Origin: Helicobacter sp. 12S02232-10
GTDB lineage: Bacteria; Campylobacterota; Campylobacteria; Campylobacterales; Helicobacteraceae
Assembly: GCF_002272895.1 (NCBI RefSeq)
Contig: NZ_MLAQ01000005.1
Span: 62,001-126,000 of the forward strand
Direction of reading: 5' to 3'
Length of the DNA: 64,000 nucleotides
Shown here: in pieces, positions 21,120 through 28,521 of the stretch
Numbering within the stretch: the first letter of the stretch is position 1
Layout: every line of letters starts with the position of its first letter
The notes under the pieces: generated by a model
What the model saw: only the letters and a program-made list of their open reading frames with translations
Database searches by the model: none
Told to the model about the DNA's origin: nothing
Program-made: the position numbers and the translations under genes

Positions 21120-21134
21120 TTATAATTATTATTA
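21120..21134 (-). promoter_or_regulatory. Fur-box-like site upstream of the TonB receptor
   Basis: On the minus strand the sequence is TAATAATAATTATAA, one mismatch from the Helicobacter holo-Fur consensus TAATAATnATTATTA as I know it. It lies about 63 nt before the receptor start and about 190 nt before the HpaA-like gene. Iron repression of the receptor is the likely role. The flanks are very AT-rich, which lowers specificity. Confidence 0.5.
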
Positions 21135-21321
21135 TAATTATATAAAATATTTAAAAATTGCTAAGTTTTAATCGTATTTTTGCAGGATGGAAGTGATTTA
21201 TTAATTCATATTGATTGAGGAATGAATAGGAAGAATAAAGTAATTACTTGTTTTGAATTATAATATCAAATCAAACGATTTTAAAAAAGTGGTTATCATA
21301 TTAAAAAATAAAGGAGTTCAA

Positions 21322-22053
21322 ATGAAAAATACAACATTAGCTTTGATAGCTGGAGTTTCAATTGTCTTGGCAGGTTGCGCAACATCTGTACCTACCAAAA
21401 ATGGAGTGAGTTTAAACTTTAATTACCAATTTAAGAGAGAGCCTCAGGGTAAAACCAATCGTAGTTTGATATTAATTGAGCCAAAAATTATTTTTAGTAA
21501 AAATATTAGTCCGAATTATAGGGAAAAGTTTGAAAAATCTTTAAAATCTCAAGTTGAAGAGATGTTTAAGGCAGAAGGGTATCAAGTCATTAATGTCGCA
21601 GATAAAAACACCTTAAGCACTCAAGATAAAAAAGCTGGGTATTTGGCACTTGCAATCAGTGGTCATATTGATGTTTTGGAAGATACCAAGTTAAAAGTAG
21701 AGGCGAATACAAAAAATCTGGACCAAGAGGGCGTGGATACATCTTCAGGATTTTTAAGATTGGAATTTTTTGAACCTATGAGTTTGGATATTTTACATAC
21801 TTTTAACATTGATCTTTCTAAACTTCACGCTAAAACCCATTATATTAAGCCTGTTGCAACCAATTCGGGTGGTTTTATGACTAAAAAAGTCGTGCATTCA
21901 GTTTCTGAAGATAGTTATGATGATGGCATCAAAAAAATCTTGAATCAAATCTATGCTAAAACTATGAAAAAGATTGATAAAGAACTCAGCGATAAAAATA
22001 TAGATCAGTATGAAAAAGCTCTCAAAGAAGTTAAAAATAAAACAGGCAATTAA
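21322..22053 (+). CDS. HpaA-family lipoprotein (neuraminyllactose-binding haemagglutinin homologue)
   Basis: 243 residues from the ATG at 21322, chosen because AAAGGAG precedes it and the lipoprotein signal peptide starts there (MKNTTLALIAGVSIVLAGC, Cys about 19). The mature part matches HpaA by eye: ISPNYREKFEKSLKSQVEEMFKAEG against the IAKEYENKFKNQ region, KAGYLALAISGHIDVL against EGYLAVAMNGEI, EPMSLDILHTFNIDLSKL against EPMSGESLDSFTMDLSEL, and a C-terminus with IDKELSDKNIDQYEKALKE. H. pylori HpaA is an outer-membrane/flagellar-sheath lipoprotein essential for colonisation. Several paralogues are common, so I give no symbol. Its stop lies in a bidirectional terminator shared with the next gene. 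Confidence 0.85.
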   Translation: MKNTTLALIAGVSIVLAGCATSVPTKNGVSLNFNYQFKREPQGKTNRSLILIEPKIIFSKNISPNYREKFEKSLKSQVEEMFKAEGYQVINVADKNTLSTQDKKAGYLALAISGHIDVLEDTKLKVEANTKNLDQEGVDTSSGFLRLEFFEPMSLDILHTFNIDLSKLHAKTHYIKPVATNSGGFMTKKVVHSVSEDSYDDGIKKILNQIYAKTMKKIDKELSDKNIDQYEKALKEVKNKTGN

Positions 22054-22067
22054 TCCTGCCTGTTTTT
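22039..22067. terminator. Bidirectional intrinsic terminator inside two convergent coding ends
   Basis: Perfect 10-bp stem AAAACAGGCA / TGCCTGTTTT with loop attaatcc. It is followed by a T run on the plus strand and, by symmetry, on the minus strand. Both stop codons (22051-22053 plus, 22050-22052 minus) lie in the loop, so the stem encodes the last residues of both genes. Confidence 0.85.
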
Positions 22068-22364
22068 GGTTGTTTCTAGGACCTCTTTTGTTTTTGGTTC
22101 AGGTCCATAGAATTTCTTTTTTGAGTCTTTTTTCAGAATGATTTTTTTAAGCCATTTTTCATAAATCAAATGGTCGATACTTTCAAGTGGCGTTTTATTG
22201 ATGCTAAAAAATATCCATAAAATTGTGAGCGGAAGATAGATCATTCCTGCTAAAAAATATAAACCGATAATCTTTACGCCTAGATTGTTCAAATTCTCAT
22301 TATTTGGTAATAATAAGAATATTACGACAAAAAATATTCCACCAATTAAAATAGCCTTGATCAT
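22050..22364 (-). CDS. Small membrane protein, unknown function
   Basis: 104 residues from the ATG at 22364, which has AAAGGA at correct spacing; a start 39 nt further upstream lacks a ribosome site. Two membrane helices (about 3-17 and 24-50) are followed by a basic cytoplasmic tail (KWLKKIILKKDSKKKFYG). I do not recognise the family. It is convergent with the HpaA-like gene and ends in the shared terminator. A perfect TATAAT lies about 55 nt upstream. Confidence 0.65.
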   Translation of the reverse strand: MIKAILIGGIFFVVIFLLLPNNENLNNLGVKIIGLYFLAGMIYLPLTILWIFFSINKTPLESIDHLIYEKWLKKIILKKDSKKKFYGPEPKTKEVLETTKNRQD

Positions 22365-22416
22365 TTTTTGTTCCTTTTCATCTATATGTTTAATTTTTAT
22401 CAAAAAAGATTAATAA

Positions 22417-22422
22417 ATTATA
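22417..22422 (-). promoter_or_regulatory. -10 box TATAAT for the small membrane gene, in an AT-only stretch
   Basis: The 148-nt gap 22365-22512 is almost entirely A and T. TATAAT at 22417-22422 (minus strand) is positioned for the start at 22364. The run at 22472-22487 (AATAATAATTAATAAT) resembles a Fur site weakly, but base composition alone could produce it. Confidence 0.4.
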
Positions 22423-22512
22423 TACAAAATTATAATTTATTATATAATTATTTTTATTAATTAATGATAAGAATAATAATTAATAATTTTTATATAACAA
22501 GAGAAATGAATT

Positions 22513-23286
22513 TTAGAGATACGAGAGCCATTTTTGAGCAGTTTCTTTTAAAGAGGAAACATTACTTGAGGCATAAAAACTTAGTTTTGCTTGTTTTTTT
22601 ATCTGTTTTTGAGCAATGCCGTAGTTTTTTTGCAGGTAATCAACGATTGCATTGCCAGAATGAATCAATGTGCTTTTGTGTTTGAAAAAAACATCAATGG
22701 CAGGCGCTATAAGAGGGAAATGCGTGCAACCCAAAATAATAGCTTCAGGAGGTTTGGAAACGGATGAAAAATAATAGCGCATAGTTGCTTCTAAAATTTC
22801 TCCATCTTTGATTCCTTCTTCAACAATAGGAACAAAAAGCCCTGTAGCTAAACTTTGAATTTGGGTATAACCGCAAGCGTGAAGTTTATCTTGATACATT
22901 TTTGAAGAAATCGTGGCTTTAGTGGCGATGACTAAAATAGAAGCGTCTTTATCAGTTATTTTATTTTTTACGGCTTGAATGCCAGGCTCTATAACTCCTA
23001 CGACAGGAATGGGGCTTTTTTCTTTCATTTCTTCCAACGCATAAGCGCTAGCAGTATTGCACGCAATGATTAGAATGTCAATGTGATGGGGAGCAAAAAA
23101 ATCCAACGCTTCAAGTGAAAAATTAATGATGGTTTGTTTGTCTTTAACCCCGTAAGGAACCCTAGCAGTATCACCATAATAGATAATTTCATCAAACATA
23201 TTGGCGTTCAAAATGCTTTTAAGAACAGTTAGACCGCCAACACCACTATCAAATACACCTGCTTTCAAGAAATCAATCTTTTTCAT
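22513..23286 (-). CDS. murI: Glutamate racemase
   Basis: MurI converts L- to D-glutamate for peptidoglycan. 257 residues with the two catalytic cysteines in [15 protein letters not shown] and [12 protein letters not shown], the N-terminal [17 protein letters not shown], and [14 protein letters not shown]. It closely matches H. pylori MurI in motif order and size, with a slightly longer N-terminus (MKKIDFLKA). The start overlaps the rho stop by 14 nt, so it is translated from the rho message. The same pair occurs in H. pylori as I recall. Confidence 0.96.
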   Translation of the reverse strand: MKKIDFLKAGVFDSGVGGLTVLKSILNANMFDEIIYYGDTARVPYGVKDKQTIINFSLEALDFFAPHHIDILIIACNTASAYALEEMKEKSPIPVVGVIEPGIQAVKNKITDKDASILVIATKATISSKMYQDKLHACGYTQIQSLATGLFVPIVEEGIKDGEILEATMRYYFSSVSKPPEAIILGCTHFPLIAPAIDVFFKHKSTLIHSGNAIVDYLQKNYGIAQKQIKKQAKLSFYASSNVSSLKETAQKWLSYL

Positions 23287-24586
23287 TCATCATATTGAGA
23301 AATTCTTCATTATCTTTTGTCTTTTGCATTTTTGAATAGATAAAGGTTAAAGCTTCAATATCATCCATTTGTTGCATAACATTTCTAAGCATCCATACTT
23401 TTGTGAGCTTGTCTTTTCCTAAGAGAAGATCATCTTTTCTTGTTCCTGATTTTAAAATGTCAAAAGCCGGATAGATTCTTCTGTCTGCAATATTTCTAGC
23501 TAGGACGATTTCGCTGTTGCCCGTTCCCTTAAACTCTTCAAAAATGACTTCATCCATTCTTGATCCTGTTTCAATTAGGGCTGTTGCAATGATTGTGAGA
23601 CTACCGCCTTGCTCAATATTTCTTGCCGCTCCAAAAAATCTTTTTGGTTTATGCAATGCATTGGCATCGACTCCCCCACTAAGAACCTTTCCGCTTGAAG
23701 GGGTGATGGCATTATAGGCTCTAGCCAAACGAGTGATGGAGTCAAGTAAAATCACGACGTCTTTTCCCATCTCTATGCGGCGCTTAGCCCTCTCTAAGAC
23801 TAATTCGGCGACTCGAATATGGTTGGCTGAAGGGAGATCAAAAGTAGAGCTAAATACTTGCCCCTTTACGCTTCTTTGCATATCAGTAACTTCTTCGGGG
23901 CGCTCATCTACTAAGAGGACGATAAGTTCTATTTCGGGATGGTTGTAGGTAATACCGTGTGCTAGTTCTTTCATCAATTCAGTTTTTCCGGTTCGAGGGG
24001 GGGCAACAATCAAGGCTCTTTGACCTTTTCCAATTGGGCTGAATAAATCAAGCATTCTACCTGTAACTTTTGTGGGTTCATACTCAAGTTTGATTTGCTC
24101 TGTCGGAAAAAGCGGGGTTAAGTTGTCAAAAAGGGGACGATTTTTTATTTCTTCTAAAGAAAGATAATTGACAGCTTCAATTTTAAGAAGTGCATAATAT
24201 CTTTCTTGATCTTTTGGGGAACGAACTTGTCCGGTTACTACATCTCCATTTCTTAATGCAAAACGTCTGATTTGAGATTGACTTACATACGTATCGTTTT
24301 GACTATCGGTAAAGGCTTCATCGATTCCTCTTAAAAATCCGTATCCTTCGTTTGTCGTCTCTAAAATTCCCGTAAAGAGAATGTAGCCGCCCTGACTGAC
24401 TTGGGTTTTTAAAATTTCAAACATTAAATCTTGGCGTTTGTATTCCTGCGGGTTTTCTATTTCCAATTTATTGGCGATTTCGATGAGTTTTTCCATCGGT
24501 TTTGTACGAAGTTCTTCAATACGATAGCCATCTACGGGAGTATGGGTTCGGGTTTTTGAAACATTGGAATTTTGTTCTGTAGCCAT
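23273..24586 (-). CDS. rho: Transcription termination factor Rho
   Basis: Hexameric RNA-dependent ATPase that ends transcription. 437 residues with the N-terminal Rho domain ([20 protein letters not shown]), the RNA-binding cold-shock-like domain ([21 protein letters not shown]), Walker A ([12 protein letters not shown]), Walker B ([17 protein letters not shown]) and the Q/R loops ([19 protein letters not shown]). The product starts at an ATG at 24586 after a weak AAGGA site. The region upstream contains a promoter with a 25-nt dyad, listed separately. Confidence 0.97.
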   Translation of the reverse strand: MATEQNSNVSKTRTHTPVDGYRIEELRTKPMEKLIEIANKLEIENPQEYKRQDLMFEILKTQVSQGGYILFTGILETTNEGYGFLRGIDEAFTDSQNDTYVSQSQIRRFALRNGDVVTGQVRSPKDQERYYALLKIEAVNYLSLEEIKNRPLFDNLTPLFPTEQIKLEYEPTKVTGRMLDLFSPIGKGQRALIVAPPRTGKTELMKELAHGITYNHPEIELIVLLVDERPEEVTDMQRSVKGQVFSSTFDLPSANHIRVAELVLERAKRRIEMGKDVVILLDSITRLARAYNAITPSSGKVLSGGVDANALHKPKRFFGAARNIEQGGSLTIIATALIETGSRMDEVIFEEFKGTGNSEIVLARNIADRRIYPAFDILKSGTRKDDLLLGKDKLTKVWMLRNVMQQMDDIEALTFIYSKMQKTKDNEEFLNMMNEKD

Positions 24587-24660
24587 TTTTATCCTTGGAA
24601 ATTTCCCCTAATCAAAGTGCAATGCATTTAGATTTGGATATTTTGGAGTTTTTTGAATGT

Positions 24661-24685
24661 AAGGTCTGTATTTTATACAAACCTT
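24661..24685. promoter_or_regulatory. 25-nt inverted repeat over the likely rho promoter
   Basis: AAGGTcTGTAT-ttt-ATACAaACCTT: ten of eleven arm positions pair around a 3-nt centre at 24672-24674. On the minus strand the repeat contains an extended -10 (TGTATAAAAT) placed about 85 nt before rho. No T run follows in either direction, so it looks like an operator or a 5' leader hairpin rather than a terminator. Confidence 0.5.
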
Positions 24686-24713
24686 GGCATTAAAGTCAAT
24701 AATTTCTCGGTAA

Positions 24714-25379
24714 TTAATTATCTTTGATAGTTATGTCAGGGTGGATTTTATAGACCTTGTTTTTGATTTTGATCAAAAGTCCCACTTCAATAAGTTGTTT
24801 AAAGGTTTTTACAATAGTGGGTTTTGAAACATTCAAGTGAGAGATGATATCTTCATAAGAACCATAATATACGTGGTCTTCATCGCAGTTTTCAAGCAAA
24901 AATTTGATAATTTCTATTTTTTTGCCGCCTACGAATGCAGAGATAGCATTGATAAGAAGATTTTTTGATTCAAGTTCAAGGGCTTGGAGTTTTGGAAGCA
25001 TAGCTTTTTGTAAAGCATTTAACAACTCATCAACGTCCAATGGCTTGAGGATATAACCATCTACTTTCAAACTGATGGCATCAAGAAGATAAGGAACTTC
25101 GGTGTGTGCTGTTGTAATAAGAACAGGGCAGTGGGGGTTGGTTTTTCCATTTCTAATGGATTTAATCAACTCAATGCCGTTGAGTTTTGGCATCAAAATA
25201 TCTGTTAAGACAACATCAATATTGTGAGTGTCAAAAATATTGAGGGCTTCCTGACCATTTTTTGCTAAAATAAGCCTGCCTACATAGTCTTCAAGCACGA
25301 TTGATGTGATGCGTTGCGTATCTTCGTCATCTTCTACATATAAAACGGTGAGGTTTTTTAAATTCTCATACTTATCCAT
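24714..25379 (-). CDS. Response regulator with winged-helix output domain
   Basis: 221 residues. The receiver domain (1-125) has the acidic pair EDDED, the phospho-acceptor Asp in VVLTDILMPKLNG, the conserved Thr in VLITTAHT and the Lys in GYILKPLDVDEL. The output domain is not of the OmpR, NarL or NtrC type. It reads YYGSYEDIISHLNVSKPT then IVKTFKQLIEVGLLIKIKNK and VYKIHPDI, a winged helix resembling plasmid RepL or Crp-tail domains. Its ATG overlaps the kinase stop by 8 nt, so it is the cognate partner. Targets are unknown. Confidence 0.87.
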   Translation of the reverse strand: MDKYENLKNLTVLYVEDDEDTQRITSIVLEDYVGRLILAKNGQEALNIFDTHNIDVVLTDILMPKLNGIELIKSIRNGKTNPHCPVLITTAHTEVPYLLDAISLKVDGYILKPLDVDELLNALQKAMLPKLQALELESKNLLINAISAFVGGKKIEIIKFLLENCDEDHVYYGSYEDIISHLNVSKPTIVKTFKQLIEVGLLIKIKNKVYKIHPDITIKDN

Positions 25380-26937
25380 GGTTATCCTTTTGTTGATTTT
25401 GTTTTACAGGTAATTCTATCAAAAAAATTGCTCCATAATAACTTTCTACTGAAATTTTACTTGTCCAATTTGAATTGGATACCGAAATTGTTCCATACAT
25501 TTGTCTTTCTATGATTTGTTTTGTCATATAAAGACCAATTCCTGTTCCTACTGATTTGTGCTTTGTAGTAAAGTAGGGTTCAAATATCTTATTGATGTTT
25601 TCTGATTTTACACCTCCTGCATTATCTTTGATGGAAATAAAGGCGGTAGTGCCTTTGACATTTAATCCAATTTCACATACACCGTTATTGATATTTTGTT
25701 CCAATATCGCATCGTAAGTGTTTTTAATCAGATTTAAAATCACTTGCGTAAATACATTTTCGTGTTGGTAAAGCTGAATGTCATTTTCAATATCGGTATA
25801 AACGGTAATATTTTTTTGTCTTAAAGTTGGATTAACGATTTTAATCGAATCTTGAATGGCTTTGGCAAGTGAAAATTCGCCTTTATCTTTATTTAAGTGG
25901 AAAAAATTCCTGAAATTTTCTATCGTAGCTGACATATTTTTAGCAATTCTAAGAGCATCTTCAGTTTGAGTATCAATAAAATGCTTATCGAGTTTGCCGC
26001 TGTTGAATTTGATTTTAAAACTTTGAATCAAAATAAGAAGTGAGTTTAGCGGCTGCCTCCATTGATGAGCAATGTTTTGAATCATTTCTCCCATTGCGGC
26101 TAAACGGGCTTGTTGGTACATAATTTGATCTTTTTTGCGCGATTGCTCAACTTCGTGTTCAATAGTCTTTTGAAGATTACGATTTATTTCTTTGAGTTCT
26201 TTGGTTTTTTGATTGATAGCTTTTTCGAGTTCTTGATTTGTATTTTTGATATAGTTTAAAACAAGGTTGGATAAAAATAAAGTCATAAAAATGACAATAA
26301 ACATAAAAACCATCAGTACAACGAGCGTGATTTTATAAAAAACATTAGTAGTTGAATTTTTGAGCATCGAGATTTTTAAACGCAACCCAACGATATTTGA
26401 AATGGCTTTATTTATCTCTACGCTTAGACTAATGAGGATTTTGATATCTTCTTGGTAATGTTTGGATTTTTTGTGATAAAGCTTTGTAAGCAGATCATTA
26501 GTCGTCTTGATAATGCGATCGACTTTTTGTATTTCTTCAAACTCGTATTGTCGGTATTCCTGCATTTGCGTATAGGATTTTTTAGAAATTTTTTTTTGAT
26601 AAAATTGTTTGACTTGTCGCAGAAAATTTTTTTTGGGTTTTCTGAGGAGTTTGTATTCATTCCATACGTTAAGCATAAGGTTTTCATTCGAAGAAATATC
26701 CGTTTTTTGATTGACATAATTCATAATGTCAATGATATAAAAATCTTGAATTTGCTTTAGTTTTTGGATTTCTTTGATCGGAGCGGGAAAATTTGTCTCA
26801 TAATCGTATTTTAATCCGCTTAAAGCCAAAAATGAAGTGATACATACAAGCAGAAATCCAATCGTGATAGTAGCAATCAGCATTTTTGTTTGGAGTTGGA
26901 GGCTTTTGCTGTGAATTTTTTTGATATCAGGATTCAA
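25372..26937 (-). CDS. Membrane sensor histidine kinase
   Basis: 521 residues from a TTG start at 26937 that has GGAGG about 8 nt upstream, inside the preceding gene. Segments: membrane helix at about 17-40, a helical periplasmic sensor of about 150 residues (YQKKISKKSYTQMQEYRQYE), membrane helix at about 205-228, and a coiled linker. The H-box follows in the epsilonproteobacterial form MIQNIAHQWRQPLNSLLIL, then the N-box QVILNLIKNTYDAI, G1 DNAGGVKSENI, F-box FEPYFTTK and G2 GTGIGLYMTKQII. All catalytic elements are present. No extra receiver is fused. It lies between the coiled-coil gene and the regulator with overlaps of 11 and 8 nt. Confidence 0.9.
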   Translation of the reverse strand: MNPDIKKIHSKSLQLQTKMLIATITIGFLLVCITSFLALSGLKYDYETNFPAPIKEIQKLKQIQDFYIIDIMNYVNQKTDISSNENLMLNVWNEYKLLRKPKKNFLRQVKQFYQKKISKKSYTQMQEYRQYEFEEIQKVDRIIKTTNDLLTKLYHKKSKHYQEDIKILISLSVEINKAISNIVGLRLKISMLKNSTTNVFYKITLVVLMVFMFIVIFMTLFLSNLVLNYIKNTNQELEKAINQKTKELKEINRNLQKTIEHEVEQSRKKDQIMYQQARLAAMGEMIQNIAHQWRQPLNSLLILIQSFKIKFNSGKLDKHFIDTQTEDALRIAKNMSATIENFRNFFHLNKDKGEFSLAKAIQDSIKIVNPTLRQKNITVYTDIENDIQLYQHENVFTQVILNLIKNTYDAILEQNINNGVCEIGLNVKGTTAFISIKDNAGGVKSENINKIFEPYFTTKHKSVGTGIGLYMTKQIIERQMYGTISVSNSNWTSKISVESYYGAIFLIELPVKQNQQKDNHG

Positions 26938-28432
26938 GTTTTACGCCTCCGATTGCATTTGAGAGAGCATTTACAAGCATATTGTATTGGATAAATTTTA
27001 TTTGGTTTTCTTCATTTTCTTTTTCTATGGCTTGTTGGATATTTTTTTGTTCTTGTATGAACTTGAGTTTTTTGCTTCGGGTATCTTCAATTTCTTTGCT
27101 AAGGGTTTCTATCTCATTGAGCAAAGATTTTTTTTCTTCAAGATATTTTGCTAGGCTGATGCTGATAGTTTCTTTTTGAATCATCTCATCAGTTTTTAGG
27201 TTTTGAAGTTCTTTCTTTTTTTTCTCATAAATTAAATCGGTTTCGCTTAAAATTTTGTTTTTAATTGAAATTTCATTTTGTATTTCGTTGATATCAGTTT
27301 CTAGATTGAGAGCTGTTTGTCCGGCTTTATCTGCTTGATCTTGCAAGGAGTTTATTTTGATTTGAATTTCAAATTTTTGTACAGCCGTGTTTTCTATTTT
27401 TTCCAAGCTCCATTTTTCGCCTCTAGTGTCAATAATAATAGGAATAGAAATTTCTTGACCATCAATATGGATGGTTTGACCCTGGTAAAAATCGATAAAA
27501 TCCCTTGCTCCATTGGAATTATTATAAAGCATTTCGAGTAATTTGTTTGATACTTTCTCATAAATCAGATTTTTACGGGAGCGAATTTTTTCTTCTGCAA
27601 AGCAGGTTTGTAGAATGCCTGGAATTTTACCATCAAGAATTTTTTCTAGATGTATTCTTAGTTCTTGAGTTACTAGAAATAAGAAATTTTTAGAAAAATC
27701 AATATTAGAGACGTTTTCTAGGTTCATTTTGGTGTTTAAGACATAGCTGACATTTTCTGAAATCAGGTCTTCTAGATTGATTTTTTTAAGGCAAGCGTTG
27801 ATTTTAAGTCTGTCTTCATCATCAAGAAGCCTTGCAGTGCTTAGTTTTTGGACACTTCGAATTTCGTTGCTGATTTTTACAAACTTAAAGTCAAAAATTT
27901 TGAAATAAACGCCAAGTTTTGAAAAAAATAGTCCGTCTCTTGTTGTCAGATTAAAAGTTTTTTTAATGGCATTTCTAACGATGTCTCTAAAAAGGAGGTC
28001 ATTATTAGAATCCACGCAAGTTTTGGCGTATTGTAAAATCAAGCTGAAATCTTCTTGAGAGAGAGTTTCGTTATCATCTAAAGTTTGAGATTTGAATTTA
28101 TTTTTACTTTCTTGAATCCATTTACTCAGGAAAAAAACACAAAGGTTATTAACAGGATCTTTAATCGTTGCAGAGACTTGGATATTATTATTTTTGTCAA
28201 AATAAACAAAAGTATTCATTCCATTTTTTCTATAAAAATCTGCAATGCTTTTTCGGACACATTCCTGATAGTTTTTATTATTGGGATCAGTAGAATGGTC
28301 TTGGAGTATTTTTTTAATCTCAAGAGACAAATTTGCAATAATATTTTGGTTGAAATCAATTAAATTTTTTGATCTTGCACAGCCTTGTTCAAGCATATCC
28401 ATAGTGATTGTATATAATAACGAACAATCCAT
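26927..28432 (-). CDS. Coiled-coil protein of unknown function, first gene of the sensory operon
   Basis: 501 residues, no signal peptide and no clear membrane helix, so probably cytoplasmic. Residues 30-125 form a small alpha/beta region (FYRKNGMNTFVYFDKNNNIQVSATI reads like a PAS or Cache-like strand pair). Residues 130-340 are mainly helical with ENVSYVLNTKMNLENVS, and about 345-490 form a long coiled coil (KKKELQNLKTDEMIQKE and KEIEDTRSKKLKFIQEQ). The C-terminal tail is NALSNAIGGVKLES. Its 3' end overlaps the kinase start. I do not recognise a family. Cotranslation with a kinase suggests an accessory sensor or scaffold, which is inference. The ATG has AAAAGG upstream. Confidence 0.8.
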   Translation of the reverse strand: MDCSLLYTITMDMLEQGCARSKNLIDFNQNIIANLSLEIKKILQDHSTDPNNKNYQECVRKSIADFYRKNGMNTFVYFDKNNNIQVSATIKDPVNNLCVFFLSKWIQESKNKFKSQTLDDNETLSQEDFSLILQYAKTCVDSNNDLLFRDIVRNAIKKTFNLTTRDGLFFSKLGVYFKIFDFKFVKISNEIRSVQKLSTARLLDDEDRLKINACLKKINLEDLISENVSYVLNTKMNLENVSNIDFSKNFLFLVTQELRIHLEKILDGKIPGILQTCFAEEKIRSRKNLIYEKVSNKLLEMLYNNSNGARDFIDFYQGQTIHIDGQEISIPIIIDTRGEKWSLEKIENTAVQKFEIQIKINSLQDQADKAGQTALNLETDINEIQNEISIKNKILSETDLIYEKKKKELQNLKTDEMIQKETISISLAKYLEEKKSLLNEIETLSKEIEDTRSKKLKFIQEQKNIQQAIEKENEENQIKFIQYNMLVNALSNAIGGVKLES

Positions 28433-28471
28433 TTGCTACCTTTTGTAGTATGATTGCAATTTTTATCAGAC

Positions 28472-28477
28472 ATTATA
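28472..28477 (-). promoter_or_regulatory. -10 box TATAAT (extended, TGTTATAATG) for the sensory operon
   Basis: Perfect hexamer with upstream TG on the minus strand, about 40 nt before the coiled-coil gene start. It lies in the 89-nt divergent gap with kefB. A plus-strand TATATT at 28494-28499 may serve kefB. Confidence 0.6.
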
Positions 28478-28521
28478 ACAGAAAAGTAAAGATTATATTC
28501 TAGTTTTTAAGGGGGGTTATC

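Noticed and set aside
22472-22487. Second Fur box upstream of the small membrane gene
   Set aside because: The surrounding sequence is almost pure A/T, so the weak match is expected by chance.
28450-28503. ATG at 28450 in frame with kefB as its start
   Set aside because: TAG at 28501-28503 interrupts the frame before the conserved first helix.
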